Notes under the pieces: model-generated
Databases searched by the model: none
What the model was told of the DNA's origin: nothing
Seen by the model: only the letters and a program-made list of their open reading frames with translations
Made by a program: the position numbers and the translations under genes
Origin: Knufia peltigerae
Lineage: Eukaryota; Ascomycota; Eurotiomycetes; Chaetothyriales; Trichomeriaceae
Direction of reading: 5' to 3'
Assembly: GCA_030247855.1 (NCBI GenBank)
Contig: JAPDRN010000097.1
Location: 1-64,000, forward strand
DNA length: 64,000 nt
Shown: piece after piece, positions 10,774 through 20,581 of the stretch
Layout of the letters: each line of letters opens with the position of its first letter
Position numbering within the stretch: the first letter of the stretch is position 1

Positions 10774-11482
10774 GCTCTCCTTGATGAATGTGTAGCACTG
10801 CACTGGTGGTTTTTTTGCGAGTGGCTATCTGCACATTTCACCACTCGGACTCTCCTAAACACGAAGCAAATATAAGACGATATGGCGCCGGAAATTGCGA
10901 ATGTGGTAGAGCTCAGAATAGTTCCAGTGTAGCCAGTGTTAGCATCCGCTAACCGGGTTGGAAGGCGGGATGGAATTGAAGCGATGCAGCCACTCAGGGG
11001 GGCTATGTTTTGCCCTGTGGGGACACTGTACTAGATTCCTTGGGTAAGCCGGAATTTCAACTCAAAATCGACTTTTACTTTGTCCAACAACACAGTCCAT
11101 GGCAAGGTCAACTCTGTACCTACATCCGGCTAGAGACTCTCCTAGAGCAGCCACTAGCTAGCAGGTTTAGGGGACTGAACAGAGCAGGAGAATTGTAGTA
11201 TTCAATTTCTAGGCAATGTTCCTCTGGTGATTTCCCCGGATGACTTCCCCGGAGTTTGGATTGTACTTTGATTTCGGAACGTATTGTTTCCAGGTTTGGC
11301 AAGATAGTCTTCGTACCCCGTGGGTTCAAGTCATGAAATATCCTGGGGTTGACACAACATTTGCCTTGGGTTTGACTTCATGCTTGGACTGCACAGGAGT
11401 CTTTCAATACTTCTTAATCATCCATTCCATACGACACATCCATCGTGTTTGTCCCTTGCTTTGACATCTTGAGTACTGAAAC
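10774..11482. promoter_or_regulatory. Divergent promoter, P450 / MFS pump
   Basis: A 709-nt region between two divergent starts with no coding signal. It carries the tandem TTCCCCGGA repeat described separately, and CCG-ctaa-CCG near 10950, a spacing often used by Zn2Cys6 factors. Function is inferred from position. Confidence 0.5.
11232..11253. promoter_or_regulatory. Tandem direct repeat TTCCCCGGA, candidate operator
   Basis: TTCCCCGGA occurs at 11232-11240 and again at 11245-11253, a 13-nt period with TGAC between. It lies about 230-250 nt before the MFS start. CCGG-centred half-sites are typical of Zn2Cys6 binding; two such regulators sit in this cluster. Binding is inference. Confidence 0.4.
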
Positions 11483-13778
11483 ATGACTTCCCTAACCAAG
11501 GAGGAGGCAGAGATTGGCCACATCGATCACTCAGAGCTTCTCGAAGACTCTGAAGTTGACCAAAGTGCTATTGGCGGCAGGGATATCTCAGATCTTCCCC
11601 CCAACTACTATCGTAGCTGGAGGTTTGCGGGCTCCACGATTGTGAGATTCTATTCTTATATCCCTATATGATACTGACTCGCATTTTTTGGTAGGCTTTT
11701 GCAATTGGTGCTGCCGCAGCTATTGCAATCCAACCTATGCTTGCTGGGGCTATCCAGATTATCAATGCAGACATCGGTACGTCCCTTGGTGGTTGGTGGG
11801 TTTTCATACATTGGCAACTAATAAGAATTCAGGGCCAAGTCCAGACTCTGTGTGGATAGTGCTCTCATATACCTTATGTCAAGGAACCTCTTTCCCTATT
11901 CTCGGACGCTTCAGCGATCTGTATGGGCGTCGATGGCTTTTCGTTTGCACATTCGCTCTCGCATGGGTTGGCGCAATTGTGGCATCGCGGGCAAAGTCGG
12001 TAAATGTACTCATTGGCGCCGTGAGTCAAACTCATTCAATCTCCCGCAATGCTTTTTCCCTAACGAATGCTTCAGATAGCTATGCTTGGCTTTGGGTCAG
12101 GAGCAGCTATTTTGGGAACGGGTATTCCTGCTGAACTTGTCCCTAACAATAAACGTTTCCTCATGTTTGGGGCGATTGTTTCCGGTTTGGGACCCTGGAT
12201 TGCCATATCTCCGGGACTGGGTAGGCTCTGAATCAGCGACCCTACTATCTACGATCTTTTTAACAAGTTCTTTTAGGTCGAACGCTGTGTGTCAGTACAG
12301 GTCAAGGCTGGCGTTGGATCTTTTATCTTTCAGCTATCCTGTTCTTTATCACTGATGTGCTGGTCTTCTTGTGCTACTTCCCGCCGGAGTTCAAAAGGTT
12401 GCACAAATCAGAAACAAAAACATACATCATAAAGCATTTCGACTATGTCGGCATGATAGCCTACTGTGGAGGTACAGCTTTGATCATTCTTGGGCTCTCT
12501 TGGGGCGGCCAAAGATATCGTAAGACTTCCCCCGGTCATATCATGCCAGACCTCTGACGAATATACTAGCATGGAAATCTGCTGCAGTAATCACGACACT
12601 CGTCCTTGGAGGTGTTTTACTAGTTGCTTTGTACCTCTGGGGCAAGTTCAAACCGAGTCTCGACCGGGCCAAGTCGCGTTCTAACAGACCTTTAGAAAAG
12701 TTGTACAACCCTTCTCACCCTTGCTTTGACCTGAGAATCTTGACCAACTGGAACTGGCTCATGCTCACAATCTCTTCTTGTGTCGGGTCCATGATATTCT
12801 TTGCTCTGAATATCGTCTGGGTGGAGCAGCTGGCTATTCTCTTTCGACTAAGTCCATCAAAATCAGGATGGGGCGCAGTAAGCATCAGAACTCTGTAACT
12901 CCTCGGTCTTCGTTCACTAACATTATTGTGACAATTAGTGTACTATGACTGGAGGAACGGTCCTAGGATGGGCAGTCTCGGCTGTTGTCCTCACCGTGTG
13001 GCCAAAAGTCTCCATAAAGTATCAGCTTATCGCGTCAACAATTGTGATCACTACATTTATTGGGGCCGAGGCTTCTGCTGATGGTAGCAATCTCGCCAGT
13101 GGCATCATCTTCAGCCTTCTCGGCGGCTTTGGAATAGGCTATCTCGAGACCATATGCATTGCTGCTGCACCATTACATCTTAACGCGAAGAACCTCGGTG
13201 TTGCCAGCGGTCTCCAATTTAGCCTCAGGACAGTCCTGTCGGGTATAGCCAGTGAGTCTCCAACTGTTCTTGGGATTTATCTCGACTGACTGAAGTAACA
13301 CAAGGTGCGATTTTCGTCACAATTGTAAGCATACTGAGCGTTGTTATCCTCCCCGGTACTGACAGAAATCTAGCTCAATAATCAGGTCAAATCAAATGTA
13401 CCTTCTCGAATAATCTCAGCTGCTGTGAAGTCTGGCCTCTCAGAGAGCTCCGCTATAGATTTGGCTCAGGCATTGATGCTGGGAAAGACCGACGCCGTCG
13501 AGTCGATTCCAGGTATTACCCCATCGATCATCGCTGCCGCTGGGAAAGCAGCGAGGAAGGGATATTTCAAGTCCTTCCAAGTCGTCTACTATGTCAGCAT
13601 TGCATTTGGGGCTCTGGCAATCTTTTCAGCTTGTCTGTTTAAAGACGAATTGCTTGCAAAGCATTTGACCCCCGAGATTGCACGCAGAATGCGCCACGCT
13701 GAAGGTACGAAAGCTGGTACTGAGAAGAAGACTCAGGGAGGACTTGACCCATCGTCGGTGCCGGAGAACGATCCATGA
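11483..13778 (+). CDS. MFS efflux transporter (TRI12 / DHA type, 14 TM)
   Basis: Nine exons (11483-11641, 11695-11776, 11833-12020, 12076-12220, 12277-12519, 12570-12877, 12939-13251, 13305-13324, 13374-13778) encode 620 aa; exon 8 is only 20 nt. The hydrophilic N-terminus (about 50 residues) precedes a polytopic membrane protein. The MFS loop motif is G-R-F-S-D-L-Y-G-R-R, then G-S-G-A-A-I-L-G-T-G-I-P-A-E-L and G-Q-G-W-R-W-I-F-Y, all typical of fungal trichothecene-type efflux pumps (TRI12 family). It should act at the plasma membrane as a proton antiporter exporting the pathway product or intermediates. It shares a promoter with the P450, which supports a role in this cluster rather than general drug resistance. 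Confidence 0.92.
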
Positions 13779-14164
13779 TTACAACCTGGGAGCTCTATAT
13801 TTACTAGCTTGCCTGTGGATAGTGGGTTCCCTATTTTTCATGTAGTGGTGATAAATTGCATATGGTCGGAATCATGAGAAGATATCGTATCAGGAAGAGA
13901 AAGAGGAAAAAACTATCTACTTCATTTTACCGAAGGCCGTCTTGTATTGGTTTATCCTGAATTTAATTCTGTATACCTTAAACAAAGTTGGTAAATCAGG
14001 ATCAGGTGCTCGCTCTTGGTTGTAGAGACTGCTGCTCCCGCACAAGGGATTACGTGACACTGACAGAATTTTGGTTACGAATGATTTCTACACAAGGATC
14101 TATCAATCCTGTTTTATCCTTTATGCTATAGGCTTCATTGATGCTCCTTGAGATAATGTGGATG
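13779..14164. other. Convergent 3' intergenic region (MFS / SDR)
   Basis: This AT-rich 3' flank lies between convergent genes. I see no gene in it. Confidence 0.5.
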
Positions 14165-14994
14165 CTAAACGTTCCATCCTCCATCAACAGCGTATACAGC
14201 TCCATTAACGAAGGAGGACTCGTCTGAGAGGAGGAAGGCAATGATCTGAGCTACTTCTGCCGGCTGTCCAAGTCGTTGGGTAATTCCGGGTTGCGTAGTC
14301 GCATCAGCGAAAGTTTTACCATTCGGATCTTTCGAATTTCGGAGCAAAGGAGTGTCAATTACTCCGCTATATTCATGCGTCAGTGGTACTCAGGCGAAAA
14401 GAGCTTATGATGGCCAACTCACGGTGCAACAGCATTGACTCGAATTTTTCGTTCCGCAGCGTCAAAAGCAGCTATCTTCGTCAATCCAACGACGGCATGC
14501 TTACTTGAGCCATATGCGGTTACATTTGGAAGCGCACGTAGTCCAAGGTAGCTTGCGACGTTGACAATACTGGCGCCATCTGGAAGCACTCCCGGTTTCA
14601 GAACCTCAGCAAGACAGTTGAAGACTCCTTCGACATTGACGCGGTATACTGCTCGAAAGTGCTCGTTCTTGACCTCCCAGAGCTTTTTTTCGCCCTCGGG
14701 ATCAGTGTTGACAATTGCTGCCACATTGGCAAATCCATCAAGGCGGCCGAACTTCTTCAAAGTAAAGTTGATAAAAGCGGATACTTCGTCTCGATTCCCA
14801 ACATCTAGCTTGAATATCGCCAAGCGTTGTCGGTGCTCCTGCGGTAGGGACGCTTGAAGGCCATTCAAACTTTGCTCGTTAATATCTGCACAGCAGACCG
14901 AACCACCTCGTGAGATCAACAATTGGGCTGTGGCCCGCCCGATACCAGATGCAGCACCTGTGAGGGCAAAAATCTTGCCTGCGATTGAAGACAT
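14165..14994 (-). CDS. Classical short-chain dehydrogenase/reductase
   Basis: Two exons on the minus strand, 14994-14423 and 14366-14165, encode 257 aa, the standard size of a classical SDR. The 56-nt intron (donor GTGAGT, acceptor ATATAG, phase 2) joins V-N-A-V-A-P to G-V-I-D-T-P. The cofactor motif is T-G-A-A-S-G-I-G (about 12-19), the active-site pair is Y161-x3-K165 with Ser148 nearby, and the C-terminus is V-D-G-G-W-N-V. N-V-A-A replaces the usual N-N-A-G. Asp at the end of beta-2 (C-C-A-D-I-N) suggests NAD(H). It should oxidise an alcohol or reduce a ketone; a ketone formed here could feed the BVMO, but that order is inference. It is divergent from the tannase-type esterase. Confidence 0.92.
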
Positions 14995-15686
14995 CCTGTT
15001 GAAGAGTATTCACACGAACACACTGGCGACTCTTTTTATAATTGAAGTCCTTCGTAACTATCTGGTAAGACTGTATAGTCCTATTCGTCTGACTTATGCA
15101 TAGGCAACAAATTGATATCTGTATTCTCCCCATCCAAAAGTGAAATAGAAGCGCCAACGTTGGTACGACCTGGGGTACAGTGGAGCCACGGATCGCATAA
15201 CTCCACGGGAATATTATCCATTCCGACACCCAGGGCCTCAAGTATGGAGCCTAGAAGGCTCTTCTCTGTTTTCCGACACGAACCAAGTCCCGCGGCTGGC
15301 TGCACGAAAGGATCGAGTTATACAGATTCATTGAATCCGGCAGATTATTCCCAAAGCAATGAATACCTTAGATGATACTCCGATGGGACCACCACCACTT
15401 ACTCCGTAGTTGCCTCGGAATTATTTGCTTCCGGGTTCGTTGTTCTTTGCTAGTCTCGGATGCCACGAAGGATGGAAGTCTCCAAGCGGGCTTGTTCATC
15501 AAACGTGGAGGATCGAGAAAGAGACCGGTCCCCAACACGTAGAACAGTGGTCGAGCCAAACAAACAGGCTGGGATCACTTCGAATCGTCGAATCATCACG
15601 TGTCTGCACGCTTTTAGTTGAAGACCAACTGACCCTATACTTGTGCAGATGTGCCATAGAGACGTCGTCGGATTTTAGGAACAAAG
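14995..15686. promoter_or_regulatory. Divergent promoter, SDR / tannase-type esterase
   Basis: A 692-nt region between divergent starts. It contains CCTCGG at 15413-15418, the same core as in the ACAD/synthetase promoter. A 101-codon open frame in it has no recognisable homology. A missed upstream exon of the esterase cannot be excluded. Confidence 0.45.
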
Positions 15687-17405
15687 ATGGCATTCTCATC
15701 TTGCCACTTTGGTAACGTACAACAGCATTTCAGCACACCATGTGGCTGCCTTGTGGCTCCTGTGATTGAAGGAGCAGAGATACTTCGCATAACCGCGGCT
15801 GAGGTCTTCAATGCCAGCCACCCATCATTCCCGGTGTTACAGGCCCCTGAAGTCTCCGGTGTCAACTTCTGTAATGTGACCGTGTCGCTGAGGCATCATG
15901 GAGCCGATGATACTGTCTTCGTGTACGTCTGGCTCCCGCTGAGAGGGTGGAATGGCAGGTATCAGGCCGTCGGTGGGGGAGGTCTGTCGGCGGGACTAGG
16001 AGACAGGTCTTTGATGCATCAAGTAGACAATGGCTACGCCTCGTCGTGGACTGAGGCGGGTCTGACTCTCAACCAAACTATAGACCCTACGACGGCAATC
16101 TGGGCCTTGAAGGAGGACGGTTCACTAAACGAGGACCTCTTGCTGAATCTGTCGTGGCGATCAGCTCATGACATGGCTGTCATCTCTAAAGATATCATCA
16201 AACAGTTTTATGGAGCAGAGCCAGAGTACTCATACTGGCATGGCTGTTCTCAGGGGGGCCGTCAAGGCTACGCTGTAGCCTCGAAAATTCCCCACGCTTT
16301 CGATGGAATCCTGGCCATTGCACCAATGCTTGACTGGCCCCGTCTTATGGCTGCAGAACTATGGCCCATGGTTGTGATGAACAATATGGGGATCCCTCCT
16401 CCTTGCTTGTTGGAAGAGTACCGGCGGGCCACGCTGGCCGCTTGCGATCAGCCTGATGGGGCTATCGATGGACTCATCTCAAATGCTCAATGTATTCGGA
16501 AGTTTGCTTTTGACTTCGGATCCTTGGTAGGCAAATCAATTACTTGTGACGAAATCCCGGGGGGCACCGATACGAAGGGGAGATCAAAGCACAGCCGTCT
16601 CATGTCGGCGAAGACGCTGATTGTCAACTCTACGCACTCCGCCATCGTGCGAAAACTTATGGAAGGTCCCACCACTGCTGACGGGAGAGTTTTGTGGCAT
16701 GGTATAGCTCCTGGTACACGATTTGATGCGCTCGCGAACATCAGCAAGAATGACAGGGGATCGTATGAAGCTGTCCCTTTCAAGATTGCGGAGAATTGGA
16801 TCAAACATATTGTCCTCCGCAACCCGACTTATGATGTGGCCTCGATGTCCTTTACAGAGTTTGAACGAGTGTTTAACGAATCTGTCGAAACACAGTCGCG
16901 TTTATTTGGTGACCAAGAGCTGGATCTTTTACCATTCAGTCAGTCTGGAGGCAAGCTTCTTTCCTGGACGGGGATGTCGGATCGGTACAATTCACCTCTC
17001 ACTTTGATGCGATACTACGAAGTCGTACAAGATCAATTTGGAGGCACGCAGGCCCTTGACGAATTCTATCGGCTGTTTTTGGCCCCGGGAGTTGATCATT
17101 GTTGTGGCGGTGGGGGACCTGCCCCTAACAACGCATTCAAAGCACTTGTACATTGGGTGGAAGATGGAAATTCCCCAGATGTACTTCCAGCGGCAAGGAT
17201 CGCGGAGGATGGGATCGTAACTTCACGAAACCTGTGCAGATATCCTAGAGAATCGGCGTACCGGGGAGGGGATATCAGATCTGCGGACAGCTTCGAATGC
17301 AAATTGCTTGGAATAAGCGCAGGCCTCGAAAAAGGGCATCATCGCCAGACCTGTGCAATCTCATTCGCCCAGGCTTTAGAAGACCGTACAGTTGCTTTGA
17401 GATAG
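15687..17405 (+). CDS. Tannase / feruloyl esterase family hydrolase
   Basis: A single 572-aa exon. It has the tannase family CS-D-HC catalytic pattern: G-C-S-Q-G-G with the nucleophile near Ser187, Asp near 432 in M-S-D-R-Y-N-S-P, and His near 470 in V-D-H-C-C-G-G, where the Cys next to Ser and the Cys next to His normally form a disulfide. Several N-x-S/T sequons suggest a secreted glycoprotein. No convincing signal peptide follows the ATG at 15687, which is unusual for the family, so either the protein is intracellular or a short upstream exon is missed. Members hydrolyse gallate, ferulate or related esters; here an ester or lactone made by the BVMO is an attractive substrate (inference). 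Confidence 0.9.
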   Translation: MAFSSCHFGNVQQHFSTPCGCLVAPVIEGAEILRITAAEVFNASHPSFPVLQAPEVSGVNFCNVTVSLRHHGADDTVFVYVWLPLRGWNGRYQAVGGGGLSAGLGDRSLMHQVDNGYASSWTEAGLTLNQTIDPTTAIWALKEDGSLNEDLLLNLSWRSAHDMAVISKDIIKQFYGAEPEYSYWHGCSQGGRQGYAVASKIPHAFDGILAIAPMLDWPRLMAAELWPMVVMNNMGIPPPCLLEEYRRATLAACDQPDGAIDGLISNAQCIRKFAFDFGSLVGKSITCDEIPGGTDTKGRSKHSRLMSAKTLIVNSTHSAIVRKLMEGPTTADGRVLWHGIAPGTRFDALANISKNDRGSYEAVPFKIAENWIKHIVLRNPTYDVASMSFTEFERVFNESVETQSRLFGDQELDLLPFSQSGGKLLSWTGMSDRYNSPLTLMRYYEVVQDQFGGTQALDEFYRLFLAPGVDHCCGGGGPAPNNAFKALVHWVEDGNSPDVLPAARIAEDGIVTSRNLCRYPRESAYRGGDIRSADSFECKLLGISAGLEKGHHRQTCAISFAQALEDRTVALR

Positions 17406-17911
17406 CTCTAAATGCATATTCAAGTGTAGTAGATGTTCTGGAGCCAACCCTCCTCAAAAGCTTCCGAAGCCTTATGCATTGGCCGACTTATCTTATAATG
17501 TACATTTCAAACTATTCAGTGTGTTTTCTGGCTCAAGGAACTCGCTCGTGTATTTGAAAAGAATTCCACGAGTCATTGCCCCATTTCGATGCCCTTCCTG
17601 TTGTTGTTAAAGATCTCCGCGCGAATAGTTGTGGAGAGTCATGCCGGCTACTACTTCGGATCGGAAATCCTCAGACGTCTTGCCTAACGTGGCTTAGGAC
17701 TTTCATATAGGCTATTTAAACGCCTTCGACGCTAGTCTTAAAGCCTCTGTGGAACTATTGCGTCTCTTCCAGTAGGATTGAAGGACTATCACACTGCAGC
17801 AGCCCATAACAAAGGTATCAAGTTTATTGATAGTAACATCGGCGAGAAGTAACATTAAATTGGTTTTGACATGGGTTGACCATTTCCACCTAGATTGCTG
17901 GCAGGACAGTC
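17406..17911. promoter_or_regulatory. Promoter region of the first Zn2Cys6 factor
   Basis: A 506-nt region holding the esterase 3' flank and the factor's promoter. A TATA-like TATTTAAA sits at 17713-17720, about 190 nt before the start codon. Nothing else is clear. Confidence 0.4.
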
Positions 17912-20200
17912 ATGCCGCGAACATCTAGCAGGAGAAGAGCTCCAATTGCTTGCACGGGGTGCAAAACGGACAAAAAACGCTGCGACGTTACTCATGGTGT
18001 GCCCTGCAGTAGATGCGTGCTTCAACACCAGGACTGTCAAGTGACACGGACGAACAGGTATAGACGACTTCAACCATCCCAAATGCTCAATATCGGTTCG
18101 CATGATCCAAGGTCGAATTCACCAAGTCAGGAACCGCTGTCGTTGGATTTACCTCACTTCATCGAGTCTCCATCTAAGCATCTGGACCCTTCGTCTTTGG
18201 AGTATCTACGTCAGCAAGGTGTTTTTGATCTTCCACAGCAGGACTTGCGAAATGAGCTTCTGAAATGCTATGTGGATTATGTGCAACCGTTTTCTCCAGT
18301 TTTGGACTTACCATGCATCATGCAGGTAATTTGGAAACAAGACTCCACTGAGCAGATCTGTCTCTTACTTTTCTGGGCCATGATGTTTGCAGCGAGCGCG
18401 TTCATCAACTCCTCCCATCTCCAGGCGCTAGGATTCAAGTCAAGAAGAGCGGCTCGCCAACGTTTCTTTCGGTCGGCCAAGCTTCTATACAATTTTGAGC
18501 TGGGACAACCTCGGATTGCCACTCTCCAGGCGACTTTGCTCATGACCTATGGATATGAAACACCAGACCATCTCCATGACGCCTGGTACTGGCTAGGTAC
18601 GGCTATTACGTGGGCTAAAGCTCTAGGAATCGACTGTGCCGGCCCCAGCAAACCGTCCAGTACCCCCGGGGACAAGCTACGAAGGCGTCTGTGGTGGTCT
18701 TGCTGCGTACGAGACCGAATCATCGCTATTGGCTTACGTCGACCAATGCATATCGAGGATGAAATGCCTTCATTGACCATTGATGATTTCGATTCCCGGC
18801 CTCTTCCCCTGCACGTTGCCGCAATGATCGGCTTTACTCGTTCAGTCGACAACAGGTCCGCCATTATCAAGTCTGCACAATTGGCTATTCAATTGGGCAC
18901 TCTTTGCGGTCACATTGGCACAGTCCTACGTCTCCAGTTTCCGAAGAATTCAGATTCTTTCCCATCAGAGCAAAAGGTCCGATGTTTACAACATCCGCAG
19001 GTGCCTTATTCTCACAAGGATGACAAAATCCTACAAGCTGATCAGGATTTGGACGATTGGTTTTGTAATCTCGAGCCAGACGCCAAATACTGTGGTCCCG
19101 AATTCCATGGTACATCGGCCAGTCCGGAAGATCCTCCGGCCCTCATCGTGCATAAAGCCATGCTTGCTTGCCTTTACTTTACGACAAGTACAACACTGCA
19201 TCGACCGCAATATTTAAGCGAACACTCGACTAAAGTAGGAAGATCATCGCTACAAGAACTGTCTTCAGTTAGAGTTCGAGTAGCTGCAAATGAAGTCGTC
19301 AAAGTTTACATGGACCTGAAGGCCGACAGTCTGATACAATACCTGCCACACATGGGTGTGATGTGTCTGATACCTCACACACTTGTTCATTTCCTAGACT
19401 CCCGAACGATTGATCCCAGAGCACGAAGCTTCAGTGCTCAAAAGGCAGAATTCTGCATCCAAATATTGCAAGAGTTATGCCAAACTTATGCCTCTGCTGA
19501 CTATGCTCTGGTCAATTTGCTTGCGGCGAAGCATCTAATCTCCCATTGCCCAATCGAAACAGAGGGTGGCGGTTGTGCAAGTCCAAAGCCTGATCTTCAG
19601 ATCACAACGAGCTCACTACTGCAATCCATGACCATGTCAGCGGAGGAGCGGTACACAATTTCATCTTGGTTGCAAGCAAGTGACGACGACGTCGTTGATG
19701 AGAAACAAGATATGGTGAAGTCCTTCTGCGTTGAGAAATCAGTCAAAACGGTGGCGGAACAACGAATGCATATGCACGATAACAATATGGACAGCCAGTC
19801 CGAACTGACATCGAAAAGTCCAACCTCGGAATCCACATACTCGGTCACCCGAGATCCACCCAATTGGGTAAATCACGTCACGGGCACCTTTGAAGACACA
19901 AGTGACGATGTAAAGACCGGGAAGGCGTTTCGCAGTCCTGGCGCAGAGTCGGACAAGATATCTACACTATGTGAGTCAAAGTATGGTGACCTGAATTTGA
20001 TACCCAATGGAAGCAAGCATAGTGTTTCTGAGCGGAGCGTCGAGGATACACAGAAAGACGCATCCGATCCGATGGACAGTCTCGACTGTTTTCGAGACAT
20101 GTTTGATTTTGACAAGTTTGACTGTGACTGGATAACAAGTTTAAGTGATCCATGCCCCAACCCACCATTGATGGACTTGGAATCATTCATGGCCCGGTAG
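17912..20200 (+). CDS. Zn2Cys6 transcription factor (cluster regulator 1)
   Basis: An intronless 762-aa protein. A Zn2Cys6 binuclear cluster lies at the N-terminus with Cys 14, 17, 24, 32, 35 and 42, flanked by basic residues (S-S-R-R-R before, Y-R-R after). A fungal transcription factor domain follows from about residue 95 (L-K-C-Y-V-D-Y-V-Q-P-F-S-P-V-L-D-L, then R-R-R-L-W-W-S-C-C-V-R-D-R). The C-terminal 180 residues are Ser/Asp-rich and acidic, ending in F-D-F-D-K-F-D, a likely activation region. The middle region resembles the CTF1/FarA/amdR-like group, which includes regulators of cutinase and fatty-acid use. It should bind CGG-type sites in the nucleus. Position between the esterase and the A-T-R gene makes it the leading candidate activator of the cluster. 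Confidence 0.92.
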   Translation: MPRTSSRRRAPIACTGCKTDKKRCDVTHGVPCSRCVLQHQDCQVTRTNRYRRLQPSQMLNIGSHDPRSNSPSQEPLSLDLPHFIESPSKHLDPSSLEYLRQQGVFDLPQQDLRNELLKCYVDYVQPFSPVLDLPCIMQVIWKQDSTEQICLLLFWAMMFAASAFINSSHLQALGFKSRRAARQRFFRSAKLLYNFELGQPRIATLQATLLMTYGYETPDHLHDAWYWLGTAITWAKALGIDCAGPSKPSSTPGDKLRRRLWWSCCVRDRIIAIGLRRPMHIEDEMPSLTIDDFDSRPLPLHVAAMIGFTRSVDNRSAIIKSAQLAIQLGTLCGHIGTVLRLQFPKNSDSFPSEQKVRCLQHPQVPYSHKDDKILQADQDLDDWFCNLEPDAKYCGPEFHGTSASPEDPPALIVHKAMLACLYFTTSTTLHRPQYLSEHSTKVGRSSLQELSSVRVRVAANEVVKVYMDLKADSLIQYLPHMGVMCLIPHTLVHFLDSRTIDPRARSFSAQKAEFCIQILQELCQTYASADYALVNLLAAKHLISHCPIETEGGGCASPKPDLQITTSSLLQSMTMSAEERYTISSWLQASDDDVVDEKQDMVKSFCVEKSVKTVAEQRMHMHDNNMDSQSELTSKSPTSESTYSVTRDPPNWVNHVTGTFEDTSDDVKTGKAFRSPGAESDKISTLCESKYGDLNLIPNGSKHSVSERSVEDTQKDASDPMDSLDCFRDMFDFDKFDCDWITSLSDPCPNPPLMDLESFMAR

Positions 20201-20581
20201 CTTTGTTGCAGAGTGCGACTCTCCTGGCCTTTGATATCTTATGTCGCATTCTGTAATCTATAGCGAAGCTCAGTCTTCAACAACGTCGGGCAAGGACGAT
20301 GTATAGTAGCCTATCTTTGCAATACTATGACAGAATTATGATCCGCACTGAAGCCGATAAGTTCTCAAGCTAAAGTCTGAGATGAAGCGTCCACTCAGCC
20401 ATCAGGCCCGCTTAAAATCTGCACGTCGCCGTCGGATCTCGCAATAGGCACGGAAAATCTTGGTGGCCATTCCGGGCATGAATACAGAGGTGCCGCGTAA
20501 GGACTTCAACCGCTCAAGGTGGATTTATACATCCTTGTGACAGCATCGCTTGACGATCACTCTGTACTATTGCGACCAAGA
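20201..20581. other. Intergenic, promoter of the A-T-R gene
   Basis: A 381-nt region with no gene. The frame before the A-T-R start opens with GTG, so I start the gene at ATG 20582. Confidence 0.4.

Noticed and set aside
15410..15715. 101-codon frame upstream of the tannase-type gene, as a possible leader
   Set aside because: Its frame and sequence give no signal peptide or convincing splice into the esterase; kept only as an open question.
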